Below are positions 46,149-55,484 of a stretch of 64,000 bases of DNA, in pieces (position 1 is the first letter of the stretch; every line of letters starts with the position of its first letter). Source of the stretch: CBINFS01 sp966250015. GTDB taxonomy: Bacteria; Bacteroidota; Rhodothermia; Rhodothermales; DASSAV01. The notes below the pieces were generated by a model. It was not told where the DNA came from, searched no databases, and saw only the letters and a list, made by a program, of their open reading frames with translations. Location of the stretch: assembly GCA_966250015.1 (NCBI GenBank), contig CBINFS010000021.1:1-64000 (forward strand), written 5' to 3'. The position numbers were made by a program, and so were the translations under genes.

Positions 46149-49040
46149 ATGGTCTGCTTGTCCGGCAGAAAGCCCTTTCTTGCGCTCCTTATTGCGGTGT
46201 TATTCTTTTTAGCAGCCCTATTCCTGACGTTTCCCATCTCGACTGTTACAGAGGAAGCAGACCCCGACCTTCTGTGGCCCGGATCAGGTCGCTGGGCAGA
46301 GGAGCAGCTGGCCGACCTGTCGCTGCCACAGAAAATTGCACAGCTGCTCCTCGTCAGCGTGGACGAATCGTTCGAGAACGCAAATGACCTTGCCTACGGA
46401 CGCCTGTACGACCTGATCGAACGGTATGAAGTCGGAGGTATACTACTGCCGTTTAGCAGGTCATCGGATCAACAGTACCTTCTATCAGAATTACAGCAAC
46501 GTGCTCGGATACCCCTTGTGGTAATGGATCGGGGCGCACAGCGCGATCGCTCGTTGCTGTCTCTCGGGGTGGATAGCCCAGGCTTGCTCGCGCTTGCAGC
46601 AACGGGTGACACGGACCTGTCCTACACGCTCGGTTACACGACTGCCCGATTTCTGCGATCAATTGGAGTGAGCCAGGTAGGCGTCGATCTCAAAGAGTTT
46701 GCGGACCAAATCGACGGCATCGCCCCAGGTGACCTCCGAGCCGAAATCGAAGCATCGGGCTACGAGCGTCTCGACGGCTATATCCGCGGCCTCCGGGATG
46801 GAAGGGTCAGCACGGCGATCAACCCGGCCTACAAGTTTGAGCTGCCCGAGCCGCAACGATTCAGGATCCCCTTCTTCGACGCGGATTCACTCGAGCTGAT
46901 GGACTTCCGCTATTTCCCCGACCCGCGTGTGCAGAGCCTAACCACAGATGCTCTGACGGCTTCATCTGAAAGTTCTCGCATTCCCGTCTCCTTTGCCGCG
47001 TCTTTTCTTCGCGAGAAGCACGGGTTCGGGGGTACGCTCGTATCCACGTTGCAACGGTGGGTGGAAGACCTGAAGCTTTCGATCCCCGATGCGTCCGTGG
47101 CCGCCGTTGTCGGCGGCGTCGATCAATTGCTCGTGACCGAGGATCAGCTAGATGAGGCCTTTAACGCCATCCTCCGTGCCGTGCATGAGGGCAGGATTGA
47201 ACTGACGCGCATTGACGAGTCGGTCGAGAAAATCCTCAGATCAAAGGCCTGGCTCGGTCTACCCGATCCTCTTGAAGGCACCCCCGAAGGTTCGGTTGTT
47301 CGAGAAACCGAACTGCAAAAGCGGCTCGTCGATGACTTCGTTGCCAGGAAATCCGTCACCGTCCTGGGTAATACCGGAAATGCGCTTCCCCTCAGGCTTC
47401 CGTCTCCACGCCTCCTGTACCTGCACGTCGGAAGCGAAACCGACGAAACGACGCCGTTCTACTTCGAGGAACAGCTTCGTCGTTCGGCCGGCGACGGATT
47501 CCGCATTGCAAGCCACGTCGACTATTCTACGATGGCGTATGACCTAACCGCTCTCCTCGCCGACACTACGGCGTACGATGTCGTTCTCGTGGTCGACCCG
47601 ACTCCCGTCGCAAAGCTCGGACTCTGGTTGGATGTCGAAGAATCGGCACCCGTATCGCTACGCAGTCTACCCTCAGGCGAGAGGCCGGTCATCACCGTAT
47701 CGTTCGGCAATCCCCGACTGATTGAAACACTTCCGGCTGCCGACGCTCATCTACTCGTCTACGACGATTCGCCGGCTTCACAGCGAGCGGCTGCGGAGGC
47801 CCTTTTTGGAAAAGTTGACATTTCCGGATCGCTCCCGATCGATCTGAGTGGACGTATGCGAAGGGGCGATGGCCTCACGCTGGAACAAATGAACCCTCGC
47901 CTGGGATTTGGTGAAGAAGTCGGAATGGATGGCCAAAAAATACGGGAAGTCGATGCCCTGATGGAAAAAGCCATCCATGAGCGTGCTTTCCCTGGTGTGG
48001 CCGTAGCGGCCGGGCGAGGAGGCGTCGTCACGTTGTTGCGCGGCTACGGGCGTTTTACGTACGACGACAGTCCCATAGTCGACTCGACCTCGGTCTATGA
48101 CATCGCCTCGCTGACGAAAGTCGTTGCCACGACCACGGCTGCGATGCTGTTGTATGAAAGGGGCTTACTCGATCTGGACGCACCGGTCGTTAACTATCTC
48201 CCCAAGTTTGGCGTCAACGGGAAGGAGGAAGCTACGATACGGCACCTGCTGTCACATTCTGCGGGTTTTCCGGCATTCAGACCGTATCACACGATGGGGC
48301 TTCGTTCCAGAGAAGCGGTGCTCAATGCCGTACTTTCCGAAAAGGCCCTGTACCGTCCCGGCTCCCGTCACGTGTACAGTGATTTGAGTATGGTGACGAT
48401 GGCTATGGTCGTCGAGCAGATCACCGGCCAACCGTTCGACACCTTCGTTAAAAACGAGATCTTCGTCCCGCTCGGAATGGTAAACACCGGTTTCCGACCC
48501 GTAGGCAAGGGATCAGATCCGAACATCGTCCCGACTGAAAGGGATCGGACGTTCCGCAAGCGGCTCATGCAGGGTGAAGTCCACGACGAGCTGGCGTACC
48601 TGTTGGGGGGTACGTCGGGCAACGCCGGCCTTTTTTCCACTGCAGAAGACCTTTCCCGGTTTGCTTTCATGCTCCTGAACGGCGGAAGGATCAACGGTAT
48701 CCAGTTTCTAAAGCCTGAGACGATAGAGCTCTTTACTAGCCCGGTTAACCGTAGAGGTGGTACCACGCGGGCGCTTGGTTGGGACACGAAAGGCAATCGC
48801 GAGAGGACGTCAGCCGGAAATTTGTTTGGCCCCGCAAGTTTTGGTCACACAGGATATACCGGTTCATCCATTTGGATAGACCCGGAAGAAAATCTGTTTG
48901 TTATTCTTCTAGCCAACAGAGTCTACCCGAGCCGAAACAATGACCGGCACGTACCTTACCGGAGCGCTGTGGCAGACGTTGTCTTTGGCTCAATTACCGG
49001 TCCTCCCGAGCCGCTCCTACCCCGTCCAGTCAACGACTGA
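46149..49040 (+). CDS. degenerate GH3 domain fused to serine beta-lactamase-like hydrolase
   Basis: From the ATG at 46149 the protein has 963 residues with an N-terminal membrane anchor or signal (FLALLIAVLFFLAALFLTF). A TTG at 46059 with AGGAG 6 nt ahead could add 30 residues. Residues 45-560 align in outline with NagZ-type GH3, but the KHFPGHG loop is absent and the nucleophile Asp is Thr (GTLVSTLQRW near 299). Residues 595-950 are an intact class C beta-lactamase/esterase-like domain: Ser654-x-x-Lys657 in SLTK, Tyr743 in YSD and His900 in GHTG. Such fusions are known in Bacteroidota; loss of the glycosidase site is the odd feature. It probably works on cell-wall material or small esters. 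Confidence 0.85.
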   Translation: MVCLSGRKPFLALLIAVLFFLAALFLTFPISTVTEEADPDLLWPGSGRWAEEQLADLSLPQKIAQLLLVSVDESFENANDLAYGRLYDLIERYEVGGILLPFSRSSDQQYLLSELQQRARIPLVVMDRGAQRDRSLLSLGVDSPGLLALAATGDTDLSYTLGYTTARFLRSIGVSQVGVDLKEFADQIDGIAPGDLRAEIEASGYERLDGYIRGLRDGRVSTAINPAYKFELPEPQRFRIPFFDADSLELMDFRYFPDPRVQSLTTDALTASSESSRIPVSFAASFLREKHGFGGTLVSTLQRWVEDLKLSIPDASVAAVVGGVDQLLVTEDQLDEAFNAILRAVHEGRIELTRIDESVEKILRSKAWLGLPDPLEGTPEGSVVRETELQKRLVDDFVARKSVTVLGNTGNALPLRLPSPRLLYLHVGSETDETTPFYFEEQLRRSAGDGFRIASHVDYSTMAYDLTALLADTTAYDVVLVVDPTPVAKLGLWLDVEESAPVSLRSLPSGERPVITVSFGNPRLIETLPAADAHLLVYDDSPASQRAAAEALFGKVDISGSLPIDLSGRMRRGDGLTLEQMNPRLGFGEEVGMDGQKIREVDALMEKAIHERAFPGVAVAAGRGGVVTLLRGYGRFTYDDSPIVDSTSVYDIASLTKVVATTTAAMLLYERGLLDLDAPVVNYLPKFGVNGKEEATIRHLLSHSAGFPAFRPYHTMGLRSREAVLNAVLSEKALYRPGSRHVYSDLSMVTMAMVVEQITGQPFDTFVKNEIFVPLGMVNTGFRPVGKGSDPNIVPTERDRTFRKRLMQGEVHDELAYLLGGTSGNAGLFSTAEDLSRFAFMLLNGGRINGIQFLKPETIELFTSPVNRRGGTTRALGWDTKGNRERTSAGNLFGPASFGHTGYTGSSIWIDPEENLFVILLANRVYPSRNNDRHVPYRSAVADVVFGSITGPPEPLLPRPVND

Positions 49041-49194
49041 ATGCGAAAGGAGTAATTCGTCTGCCGATCTGACAGAGGTTTGAGCAATCGGGAAGTGGAA
49101 CATAATTTGTTTGCTCGGTTACACCAAAAGCCGCGAGAAAACGGCTCACGGACCTTTACAAAACACTCAAACAAACGGTTTATGTATCTCTGAC

Positions 49195-49473
49195 ATGCCT
49201 ACCTACGTTTATCGCCGTGCGGACGGTTCAGTATTCGAGCTGGAGCAGCGTATTACCGAACCGGCATTAGAGACCGACCCAGAAACAGGACAACCCGTCA
49301 CCCGCATCATCACAGGCAGTGCCGGGCTTATTTTTAAGGGATCTGGCTTCTACCTGACGGATTACGCCAGAAAAAATGGCAGCCCCTCATCCAGCAAATC
49401 GACGAACGGAAGCAGCAATGGAGGTACGACGTCAGAGAGCAAGGCGTCTACAACCAGTTCTTCCTCTGAATAG
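49195..49473 (+). CDS. FmdB-like protein lacking the zinc cysteines
   Basis: The ATG at 49195 gives 92 residues. MPTYVYRRADGSVFELEQ and the ending GSAGLIFKGSGFYLTDY match the FmdB family closely. All four Cys of the usual zinc ribbon are missing: the CxxC positions read RADG and DPETG. The last 30 or so residues are a Ser/Thr-rich disordered tail. FmdB proteins are small putative regulators of uncertain function; here zinc binding must be absent. Gap to the GH3 gene is 154 nt. Confidence 0.8.
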   Translation: MPTYVYRRADGSVFELEQRITEPALETDPETGQPVTRIITGSAGLIFKGSGFYLTDYARKNGSPSSSKSTNGSSNGGTTSESKASTTSSSSE

Positions 49474-49507
49474 AGCTACGACATCGGCGCCTGAAGGAAG
49501 GGTTGAC

Positions 49508-50932
49508 TCACAAAACCCTTCCTTCACGCCAACGCGCCACCGCTCGATTCCACGACTGATGGTACGCGTTCCGTCGTTGAAGTACCCAGTTACCGAACGG
49601 ATCTGACAGGTTAGCCAGGGGTGTCCTCTCGAATACGAATGAATCAAAGGCACCGTTCATTTCGAACGTGCTGTAGTGCCAGATCTCTCTGTCTCCTTCG
49701 GATTCGACGTAGACGGGCGAACCGAGAATGATGGAGACCATTCCTCTATCCGTCTTCCAGCCGGGTTTGTGGGTCGTGTAGAGGCGATTGGCCTCCTCTA
49801 CCCTGCCGTAATACAACGCGATGAGGCTTGCCGCCCGCTCACGATTTTTGACCAGTGAGCCCCAGAAGGCGTCGAACCGTTCCTTCCGTTCAATCGGAGT
49901 CTTCCCGGCCCGAATGTACTCGATCTCCTTCTCCTCGGCTATGTACACCAGCGCCTCGATCATCTGATCGAGCGTACGGATCTCCGGAAAAGAGGGATCC
50001 GTGGCAAGGAACTGACGCTCTCTTGTAAGTAGCGGTTTCTTTTTGTCCGGTGCGAGCGGATCCTTAACGGCAACCGTTATCCTGTGTACCCCATCCTGAA
50101 GTGGAGGAAATTGAAAGGCAATTTCAACTGGATCCGACGAACCCTGTGGAATGCTCCGCCTGCTAACCTGAACCGTATCGGTCGATTTATAATCAACTCC
50201 CCAGTAAAGTAGCGACCCGCGGGAGAGGCCAAGCCAGTACGGCGGTTGTGCGACGGTGGTATCGGTCCTGAAACGTACGAGGTTCATTTCGACCTCCAGG
50301 TCGCGCCCACTCGTATTGATGAATTCCACGGATGCTTGAAGCTCGACCGCTCCACCTGCGGGTAAGCGAAGCGAGGCGAGGGTGTGCGCCGATTTATCCT
50401 CCGTTATCTCCTGAACCTGGATCCCGCTCATGAAGATGCTCCGCTCGGATTCATCCGGGACTTCTATCGTTTGCCATCGGACGGTCGATTTGTCCGACTT
50501 CGTATCCGTCACCATCACCTCAACCAGGTATTCACCCGGCAGACAGGTCATTCGGTGGCGGATGAGACGGGGTTGCCCCTGGAGGGTCGAATCATAGTCG
50601 TTTACCTCGTACTCGTGGGTCTCAATCTCCTCTTTGATCAGCTGCCGGCCGCGCCTGTCGAGCAGCCGGTAGATCAACTCAACCTTCGATTGATAGGTGT
50701 CCTCCGTTTGGACGAAGACGAGCGAGGCAATCGGAATGCTTGCATAAATGTCGACGACGGGCTCGCCGTCCCGGAGCAGCACGTTTGCTTCCAGGTCGAA
50801 GTTGGGAAGGCCGGCCTCGAAAACCTGCGTCCGGCCGGCTTCCGGCCAGCGAGACCGGGAAAAGCTGCCACATCCAGCCATCAGGATAACGAGCAGACCC
50901 AGAACAACCTTTTTCAACCCATTCGTCGACAT
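49508..50932 (-). CDS. GWxTD-domain lipoprotein
   Basis: The 474-residue protein has a lipobox LMAGC (lipid Cys at about residue 21) and the defining GWKTDRGMVSIILG motif near residue 395. Before it lies a long beta-sandwich-like region (VVDIYASIPIASLVF, VELIYRLLD, VEMNLVRFRTDT). GWxTD proteins are found in Bacteroidota, Rhodothermota and related phyla; their role is not settled, though an envelope location is clear from the lipobox. The ATG at 50932 has no strong ribosome site. Confidence 0.88.
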   Translation of the reverse strand: MSTNGLKKVVLGLLVILMAGCGSFSRSRWPEAGRTQVFEAGLPNFDLEANVLLRDGEPVVDIYASIPIASLVFVQTEDTYQSKVELIYRLLDRRGRQLIKEEIETHEYEVNDYDSTLQGQPRLIRHRMTCLPGEYLVEVMVTDTKSDKSTVRWQTIEVPDESERSIFMSGIQVQEITEDKSAHTLASLRLPAGGAVELQASVEFINTSGRDLEVEMNLVRFRTDTTVAQPPYWLGLSRGSLLYWGVDYKSTDTVQVSRRSIPQGSSDPVEIAFQFPPLQDGVHRITVAVKDPLAPDKKKPLLTRERQFLATDPSFPEIRTLDQMIEALVYIAEEKEIEYIRAGKTPIERKERFDAFWGSLVKNRERAASLIALYYGRVEEANRLYTTHKPGWKTDRGMVSIILGSPVYVESEGDREIWHYSTFEMNGAFDSFVFERTPLANLSDPFGNWVLQRRNAYHQSWNRAVARWREGRVL

Positions 50933-51034
50933 CTGACGACCTTCCGGACTTCTTGGATCGTGATTATCGTATAGTATTACTTCAACTGGAACGAAAAAGT
51001 CCAGTCTGCGGCTTTAGCGAAATGAGAACGACGC

Positions 51035-51077
51035 AAAAAGGGTCCGGCCTCCCTCTTTAATGAAAGAAGCCGGACCC
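51035..51077 (-). terminator. intrinsic terminator downstream of tpiA
   Basis: On the minus strand GGGTCCGGC (51069-51077) pairs with GCCGGACCC (51040-51048) and is followed by five T (complement of 51035-51039). An inner CTTT/AAAG pair shortens the loop. It ends the tpiA transcript before the GWxTD gene. Confidence 0.85.
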
Positions 51078-51116
51078 CTTTAGCTCAACTATAAGATGGT
51101 GTTTTCGTTCGGCAGT

Positions 51117-51869
51117 TTACGCCTGTTTTGCCGCTTCGACGAGTGCAGCGAAGTCGTCAGCCTTGAGCGACGCACCGCCGATGAGGCCGCCGTCCACGTC
51201 CTTTTTTCCCAGAAGCTCAGCCGCATTGGAAGGCTTCATGCTACCACCGTAAAGGATGTGGATCTTTGCAGCTTTGTCCTGGCCAAACTGCTCGACGAGC
51301 AGGCCACGGATGAAGGCATGAATTTCTTGCGCCTGTTCAGGGGTAGCCGTCCTGCCGGTGCCGATGGCCCACACCGGCTCGTACGCCAGAACCAGCTTCG
51401 ATGAGTCGTCGATCTCTACGCCTTCAAGGCCGGCCTTTACCTGCTTTCCGACGACCTCCTTTTCCTGCCCGGCCTCACGCTGTTCGAGCGTCTCACCGAT
51501 GCACATTATCGGCACGAGTCCGGATGCAATCGCCTTTTTGACCTTCTTATTTACGCCCTCGTCCGTTTCACCAAAATACTCCCGACGCTCCGAGTGCCCG
51601 ATGATGACGTATTTGCAGCCGAGCGCTTTCAACATGGGCGCCGAAACCTCACCGGTGAAGGCGCCCGAATCCTCGAAGTGCATGTTCTGTGCGCCGAGGG
51701 CAACCTTCGAACCCTTGATCGCCTCACCCACACCAGCGATGTTGACGAAGGGCGGACACACCGCAACGAGCACGTCTCCCGGATCACCCACCTTCTCCAC
51801 GACGCCTTTCGCCAGGGCGACGGCCGCCGCGTGATCCGTATTCATTTTCCAGTTTCCGGCAATTAACAT
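51117..51869 (-). CDS. tpiA: triosephosphate isomerase
   Basis: A complete 250-residue TIM barrel. The catalytic residues are Lys8 in NWKMN, His in IIGHSERR and Glu in AYEPVWAIGTG. The phosphate-binding GGS (ILYGGSMK) and GGASL motifs follow. It interconverts dihydroxyacetone phosphate and glyceraldehyde 3-phosphate. The terminator at 51035 follows. The TlpA-like gene lies 60 nt upstream on the same strand. Confidence 0.98.
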   Translation of the reverse strand: MLIAGNWKMNTDHAAAVALAKGVVEKVGDPGDVLVAVCPPFVNIAGVGEAIKGSKVALGAQNMHFEDSGAFTGEVSAPMLKALGCKYVIIGHSERREYFGETDEGVNKKVKKAIASGLVPIMCIGETLEQREAGQEKEVVGKQVKAGLEGVEIDDSSKLVLAYEPVWAIGTGRTATPEQAQEIHAFIRGLLVEQFGQDKAAKIHILYGGSMKPSNAAELLGKKDVDGGLIGGASLKADDFAALVEAAKQA

Positions 51870-51928
51870 GATAGATCTCTGTTTATGGTTGAGTTAAGCT
51901 GGATACAATAAAACACTTTGCTGATGCT

Positions 51929-53332
51929 TTAGCTCGGCTGGTCTGCGCCTAGTGCAATTCTGGCGACGTCCTCGACTACGGCATTGATGGCATATCCGTC
52001 GTAGCGGCCATAGATCTCGCCGTTCTGATCGATCAGGAACCGTCGCGGCAGCGTGTGGATGTTGTACAGGGCCACGACGTCGTCTCCGACCCGGGGAGCG
52101 ATGGGAGCGATGGCGCGAATACCGGGAAATTGCCGCCCGTCGTAGAAGGCCTCGTTGATTTCGTAATCGGGCTGCATCGAGATCGAAACGATCTCGAAAG
52201 GCTGGCTGCCGGCCACCTGATAGAGGGCGTTTCGAACGGCAACTTCGTTTTGATACGATGGATCCTCCGGCCTGTAGAACTCCAGAAGAACGATGTGCCC
52301 GCGTAGGCTATCGAGCGCAAAGGTTGAGCCTTCCCACGTCCGGATCGAAAATGACGGGGCGAGGGTTCCGGGCATCAGGTTCTCAAAGTCGTAAACGGCC
52401 CTCTGGGCCCAGTCAGCCCAGCGAGTGCCCGGAAATCCGGAGACGATCTCGTCGGCGGCTTGCGTGGCTTCTTCCGTCTGACCGTTATCCATGTACGCCG
52501 CAACCAGCTCCACGTGAAGCGCGGCCTTAACGTCAGGGTCCGTTACCCGCTCGATGTACGATCGCAACAGAGCAATACCGGCCTCCGGGCCCTGCAATCG
52601 GGCAGTAGCCTGACGTGCAGTGCGGGCAACTTCGATGAATCGCGGATTGTCCGGCTCAATCAGCTGAGCTCGTTCGACGGCCAGCGAGTCGTTCCATCCT
52701 CCAAGCAGCTCTACCGAGTGCGCCGCGGCGAGCTCACCCCCCAGCGTGTTCGGAAAGTTCTCACGCAGGCTCCACAGGATGGTCGCCGATTGCCCGACAA
52801 CCCGGCCTACCTCACCGACGTCGTACGACTCCGAGGCGGCTACCAACTCGCGAAGCATCTGATTGTGCAGGGCAATGGTGTTCTTGTAGGCCATCACCGC
52901 TGCATTTTCCTTCGAATTGATGCGCAGGAGCCTGTTGCCCAGCGGGAAAGTCGCGTTCAATGTGGCCGTATCGCCCTCGGCAAGAGCGATCTCGTCCATC
53001 CTCAAAATCACCCCTCTACGGCTGATCAGAAGCGGATAGATGCCCTTCTGAGGAGCGACGACGTCCATTGCAAAATATCCGGTGCTATCGGTCACCGCAT
53101 AACCCAGCGTATCGAGACCATCCGGGCCGGACTGACCGACTACTATCTCGAACTCCCGGTAATCCGCAACGGAGTCGACCGCCGGATCAACCGTCAACCT
53201 GCCCTGAAAGTAGCTGCTGATCGTGGGATCCTCTCCCTCTTTTTTTCCGCAGCCGTTCAGGAGCAGAAAACCGGCCAGAAACAGGAATGCCGGGATCAGT
53301 AAACGGCGACCGTAAGCATTTTCAGTGACCAT
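51929..53332 (-). CDS. thioredoxin-fold lipoprotein without CxxC
   Basis: The 467-residue protein has a lipobox (LLNGC, Cys28). Residues 40-130 resemble a DUF4369-like beta domain, residues 150-310 are helical, and residues 322-460 have the TlpA/AhpC-type thioredoxin outline (PGTLAPSFSIRTWEGSTFALDSLRGHIVLLEFY, and a cis-Pro-like HTLPRRFLIDQNGEI). Where TlpA has WCGPC the sequence is RPEDPSYQ at 354-361, so no redox pair remains. It probably serves as a binding or structural lipoprotein. It lies 127 nt downstream of gatB. Confidence 0.7.
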   Translation of the reverse strand: MVTENAYGRRLLIPAFLFLAGFLLLNGCGKKEGEDPTISSYFQGRLTVDPAVDSVADYREFEIVVGQSGPDGLDTLGYAVTDSTGYFAMDVVAPQKGIYPLLISRRGVILRMDEIALAEGDTATLNATFPLGNRLLRINSKENAAVMAYKNTIALHNQMLRELVAASESYDVGEVGRVVGQSATILWSLRENFPNTLGGELAAAHSVELLGGWNDSLAVERAQLIEPDNPRFIEVARTARQATARLQGPEAGIALLRSYIERVTDPDVKAALHVELVAAYMDNGQTEEATQAADEIVSGFPGTRWADWAQRAVYDFENLMPGTLAPSFSIRTWEGSTFALDSLRGHIVLLEFYRPEDPSYQNEVAVRNALYQVAGSQPFEIVSISMQPDYEINEAFYDGRQFPGIRAIAPIAPRVGDDVVALYNIHTLPRRFLIDQNGEIYGRYDGYAINAVVEDVARIALGADQPS

Positions 53333-53458
53333 CAGACGTAGTGCTAGCCCACCGTAATTCAGGTGACAACAGAAATTTCGGCACGAATTGTATAGTATAA
53401 TGCGGAGGAGGCGGTTCTGCTCGGTGGATTTGCCGGATCATTGGTGAATAGTGAAGTA

Positions 53459-54964
53459 TCAACTATCCCGCATCGATTCCAGCCTCTCTTGAAGGAGCTT
53501 CCTGACCAGAGTCGGATCGGGCGATCCCTGGAACGTACGCATGACTTGCCCGACGAAGTACCCGATGATGGTTTCTTTCCCTCCGAGGTACTGCGCCACC
53601 TGTTTCGGGTTGTTTTCGAGCACCTGATCGACGACTGGCTGAAGTGCGTCGAGATCCGACACTTGCAAGAGGTTCTCCTGCTCAGCCACTTCCTCCGGAC
53701 GCATCGGACTAATTAGCATCCGGCTGAAGATCACCTGCGCGGCCGTCGAGTTGATCCGGTTCTCCAGCCGCATGTGAATGAGCTCCGCCAACCGATCCGG
53801 ATCGATGGGAAAGGCCTCCATTGAAACGGCTTGCTCGTTCAAGGTCCGAAGGACGTCGGACATGATTTGATTTGAAACGGCCTTCGCCAGCGCCTTGACG
53901 TCCCCCTTCCCTTCACGCCTTCTCAGACTTTCGAGCGTGTTTTCAAAGTAATCGACGACGGCCCGGTCCTCGGTTAACAGCTCGGCGTCGTACTCGGGCA
54001 AGCCGTACGATTCGACCATTCGCGCCTTACGCACCTCGGGCATTTCCGGAAGGCTTGCCCGAATCCGGTCGAGGTAGCTCTCGGTGATGACGACCTGGAC
54101 GAGGTCGGGATCGGGGAAGTACCGGTAGTCGTGAGCCTCCTCCTTCGACCGCATGGGCCTCGTTTCCATCCGGTTAGCGTCCCATAGCAGTGTCTGCTGA
54201 ACCACCTTTTCCCCTCTTTCGAGCATCGCGATTTGCCGATCTATCTCGTAGGTCAGCGCACGCTCGACGTTCCGGAAGGAGTTCATGTTCTTCACTTCCG
54301 TCTTGGTCCCAAAAGTCGTCTGTCCTATGGGTCGTACCGAGACGTTCGCATCGCACCGGAGGGAGCCCTCCTCCATGTTGCCGTCACAGATGCCCAGATA
54401 CCGTACGATCTGACGTATCTTTTGCAGGAACAGGTAGGCCTGTCTCGGTGACCGGATGTCGGGCTCCGTGACGATCTCCATCAGGGGTACACCGCTGCGG
54501 TTGTAGTCGGCGAACGACCGTTCCGGGTCCTGATCGTGAAGGGATTTGCCGGCATCCTCTTCCATGTGAATCCGGATGAGGCCTATCCGTTTGACCGGGG
54601 CCTGACCGTCACCTTCCAGCGCTTCATCGTCGACAATTTCGACGTATCCCCCAATGCAGATCGGCGACTCGTACTGGGATATCTGGTACCCCTTCGGCAG
54701 GTCGGGATAGAAGTAATGCTTACGTGCAAAGATCGAAGGGCTCGTGATCTTGCAATGGGTGGCAAGCCCCATCTTAACCGTGAAGTCAACCAGACTTCGG
54801 TTTAGAATGGGCAGTGTGCCCGGATGGCCGAGGCTGATCGGATCCACGTTCATGTTGGGCTCCGCCCCGAAACTGGCGGAATCCGGGCTGAATGCCTTCG
54901 ACGCCGTCGACAGCTGGGCGTGTACCTCGAGTCCAATAACCGGTTCGTATTTTTGATGCAACAT
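53459..54964 (-). CDS. gatB: Asp/Glu-tRNA amidotransferase subunit B
   Basis: The 501-residue protein has GLEVHAQLST, the HPGTLPILN block, MEEGSLRCDANVSVR, TKTEVKNMNSFRNVERA-like segment and the C-terminal helical/YqeY domain. With GatA and GatC it converts misacylated Glu-tRNA(Gln) or Asp-tRNA(Asn). The four zinc Cys of many GatBs are replaced (FSPDSASFG and VDPISLG), as is common in Bacteroidota. gatA and gatC are not in the window. The start at 54964 diverges from the next gene, 55 nt away. Confidence 0.96.
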   Translation of the reverse strand: MLHQKYEPVIGLEVHAQLSTASKAFSPDSASFGAEPNMNVDPISLGHPGTLPILNRSLVDFTVKMGLATHCKITSPSIFARKHYFYPDLPKGYQISQYESPICIGGYVEIVDDEALEGDGQAPVKRIGLIRIHMEEDAGKSLHDQDPERSFADYNRSGVPLMEIVTEPDIRSPRQAYLFLQKIRQIVRYLGICDGNMEEGSLRCDANVSVRPIGQTTFGTKTEVKNMNSFRNVERALTYEIDRQIAMLERGEKVVQQTLLWDANRMETRPMRSKEEAHDYRYFPDPDLVQVVITESYLDRIRASLPEMPEVRKARMVESYGLPEYDAELLTEDRAVVDYFENTLESLRRREGKGDVKALAKAVSNQIMSDVLRTLNEQAVSMEAFPIDPDRLAELIHMRLENRINSTAAQVIFSRMLISPMRPEEVAEQENLLQVSDLDALQPVVDQVLENNPKQVAQYLGGKETIIGYFVGQVMRTFQGSPDPTLVRKLLQERLESMRDS

Positions 54965-55019
54965 CGATGTCCAACCAAAAGCCGCCCGTCGATACCACGG
55001 GCTTGATTAATCAAAAAAT

Positions 55020-55466
55020 ATGTTTGTTACCAGTAAATCTGGATCTTCCCGCACCGGTTGGTTCCCTGTGCTTCTAATCTTCCTCTTTTTCACTCCAATC
55101 GCCTGCTGGCAGCCTACCGAAGAACAGCTAAAGCAGCGCCGGTTCGGTGACTCCTATGAAATCCTCTTTGGTTCCAGCTCGTCGTTGTCGGAAACACCGC
55201 CCCTTATCGACGGCGACACACTCAAAGTTCACCTGGCTTACACCGGCGGTTGTGGAACGCACGACTTCGACGCAGACTACGAAATCAAGGCTGACACCAC
55301 GTTTCTGTGGATCAATCACGTTGCTCATGATGACAGCTGCGAGGAGTACGTCCGTGATTTCTTTGAAGCCGGTTTGGATCAAAAGGCGCTTTCTTCGCCA
55401 ACCATCGTCCTCCTCAACCCACAAGGTGACGTTCCGATCATCTTACGCTGGGGATCAGCCCCTTGA
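55020..55466 (+). CDS. small exported protein with GGCGTHDF motif, unknown function
   Basis: A 148-residue protein with an N-terminal hydrophobic segment (WFPVLLIFLFFTPIAC) that may carry a lipid-anchored Cys. The mature part has LAYTGGCGTHDFDADYEI and a later HDDSCEEYVRDFF, two Cys spaced for a disulphide next to His and Asp residues. A similar GGC-x-x-H-F / H-D-x-C-E pattern recurs in other uncharacterised bacterial envelope proteins. Function is unknown. It is convergent with bcp, 18 nt away. Confidence 0.62.
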   Translation: MFVTSKSGSSRTGWFPVLLIFLFFTPIACWQPTEEQLKQRRFGDSYEILFGSSSSLSETPPLIDGDTLKVHLAYTGGCGTHDFDADYEIKADTTFLWINHVAHDDSCEEYVRDFFEAGLDQKALSSPTIVLLNPQGDVPIILRWGSAP

Positions 55467-55484
55467 GTATAGGGCTTCCCACGT

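Noticed and set aside
48000..49000. Beta-lactamase signature as antibiotic resistance
   Set aside because: The domain is the large esterase/class C-like type fused to a GH3 domain; nothing indicates drug hydrolysis.
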